A DNA stretch of 64,000 nt, from NCBI GenBank assembly GCA_949358305.1, contig OX442315.1, positions 7,280,427 to 7,344,426 of the forward strand. Reading direction: 5' to 3'. The stretch's first letter is position 1, and the number at the start of each line of letters is the position of its first letter. Under the pieces are notes generated by a model. It worked only from the letters and a program-made list of their open reading frames with translations, was not told where the DNA came from and did not search any database. The DNA is from Strigamia acuminata. Its lineage: Eukaryota; Arthropoda; Chilopoda; Geophilomorpha; Linotaeniidae. Shown here piece after piece: positions 62,440 to 64,000 of the stretch. A program made the translations under genes and the position numbers.

Positions 62440-64000
62440 TTTATTTATTTCCACGGGATTTATTTATTTCCACGGGATTTATTTATTTCCACGGGATTTA
62501 TTTATTTCCACGGGATTTATTTATTTCCACGGGATTTATTTATTTCCTCGGGATTTATTTATTTCCACGGGATTTATTTATTTCCACGGGATTTATTTAT
62601 TTCCACGGGATTTATTTATTTTCACGCGATTTATTTATTTCCACGCGATTTATTTATTTCCACGGGATTTATTTATTTCCACGGGATTTATTTCTTTCCA
62701 CGGGATTTATTTATTTCCACGGGTTTTATTTATTTCCACGGGATTTATTTATTTCCACGGGATTTGTTTATTTCCACGGGATTTATTTATTTCCACGGGA
62801 TTTATTTATTTCCACGGGATTCGTTTATTTCCACGGGATTTATTTATTTCCACGGGATTTCTTTATTTCCACGAGATTTATTTATTTCCACGGGATTTAT
62901 TTGTTTCCACGAGATTTATTTATTTCCACGGGATTTATTTATTTCCACGGGATTTATTTGTTTCCACGGGATTTATTTATTTCCACGGGATTTATTTGTT
63001 TCCACGAGATTTATTTATTTCCACGGGATTTATTTGTTTCCACGGGATTTATTTATTTCCACGGGATTTATTTGTTTCCACGGGATTTATTTGTTTCCAC
63101 GGGATTTATTTGTTTCCACGGGATTTATTTATTTCCACGGGATTTATTTGTTTCCACGGGATTTATTTATTTCCACGGGATTTATTTGTTTCCACGGGAT
63201 TTATTTATTTCCACGGGATTTGTTTGTTTCCACGAGATTTATTTATTTCCACGGGAATTGTTTATTTCCACGGGATTTGTTTATTTCCACGCGATTTATT
63301 CATTTCCACGGGATTTGTTTATTTCCACGGGATTTATTTATTTCCACGGGATTTATTCATTTCCACGGGATTTGTTTATTTCCACGGGATTTATTTATTT
63401 CCACGGGATTTGTTTATTTCCACGCGATTTATTCATTTCCAACGGGATTCGTTTATTTCCACGGAATTTCTTTATTTCCACGGGATTTCTTTATTTCCAC
63501 GAGATTTATTTATTTCCACGGGATTTATTTGTTTCCACGAGATTTATTTATTTCCACGGGATTTATTTATTTCCACGGGATTTATTTGTTTCCACGGGAT
63601 TTATTTATTTCCACGGGATTTATTTGTTTCCACGAGATTTATTTATTTCCACGGGATTTATTTGTTTCCACGGGATTTATTTATTTCCACGGGATTTATT
63701 TGTTTCCACGGGATTTATTTGTTTCCACGGGATTTATTTGTTTCCACGGGATTTATTTATTTCCACGGGATTTATTTGTTTCCACGGGATTTATTTATTT
63801 CCACGGGATTTATTTGTTTCCACAGGATTTATTTATTTCCACGGGATTTGTTTGTTTCCACGAGATTTATTTATTTCCACGGGAATTGTTTATTTCCACG
63901 GGATTTGTTTATTTCCACGCGATTTATTCATTTCCACGGGATTTGTTTATTTCCACGGGATTTATTTATTTCCACGGGATTTATTCATTTCCACGGGATT
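62440..64000. repeat. Satellite S5, 19-bp unit with 33-unit higher-order repeat
   Basis: About 82 units of TTTATTTATTTCCACGGGA directly abut S4 and run off the window. Variants (TTTGTTTCC, CGAGATT, CGCGATT, GGGAATTG) recur in the same order 628 bp apart, for example GGGAATTG at 63253 and 63881. Confidence 0.96.

Overview
The window is eukaryotic nuclear DNA, most likely from an arthropod. The evidence is split genes with GT..AG introns, DEG/ENaC (pickpocket/degenerin-like) channel exons, Ty1/copia and Ty3/gypsy-type LTR elements, several MITE families and long simple satellites. I cannot place it more finely; a chelicerate or other non-insect arthropod is only a guess. There are no rRNA, tRNA, CRISPR or prokaryotic features.

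The backbone is a tandem duplication of a DEG/ENaC gene on the minus strand. Copy 2 (about 38.76-49.61 kb) can be reconstructed as 11 exons whose splice phases all agree and which contain no stop codon (about 820 codons). Its 814-bp exon 6 carries TM2 of a first channel module and TM1 of a second one in a single open frame, so the gene encodes two covalently joined DEG/ENaC modules. Copy 1 (about 3.3-27.6 kb) has the same exon order but two nonsense codons and no recognisable last two exons. Its introns are swollen by transposons and satellite. A third first-exon copy lies at 30.5 kb, and the sequence at the left edge matches the 5' flank of this gene, suggesting another copy to the left.

Mobile elements by region: a piggyBac-like MITE and a LINE tail (0.2-1.4 kb); copia E1 on the minus strand (4.9-9.6 kb); a THAP fragment and proline-rich ORF (13.6-14.7 kb); a 20-bp satellite split by a gag-only LTR element E5 (15.6-17.7 kb) and by an intact copia E2 (18.3-23.4 kb); a gypsy-like E4 (31.5-36.3 kb) between LTR-like repeats; and copia E3 (51.0-56.9 kb) inside a hAT-like element inside a mariner-like element. 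E3 encodes a methyl-CpG-binding (MBD)-like domain between integrase and reverse transcriptase. Many insertions can be dated relative to the duplication because the other gene copy keeps the empty site.

The right end holds two tandem minus-strand LRR genes (57.7-61.1 kb; ZYG11-like/F-box-LRR-like), then a 21-bp satellite (61.4-62.4 kb) and a 19-bp satellite with a 33-unit higher-order repeat running off the window.
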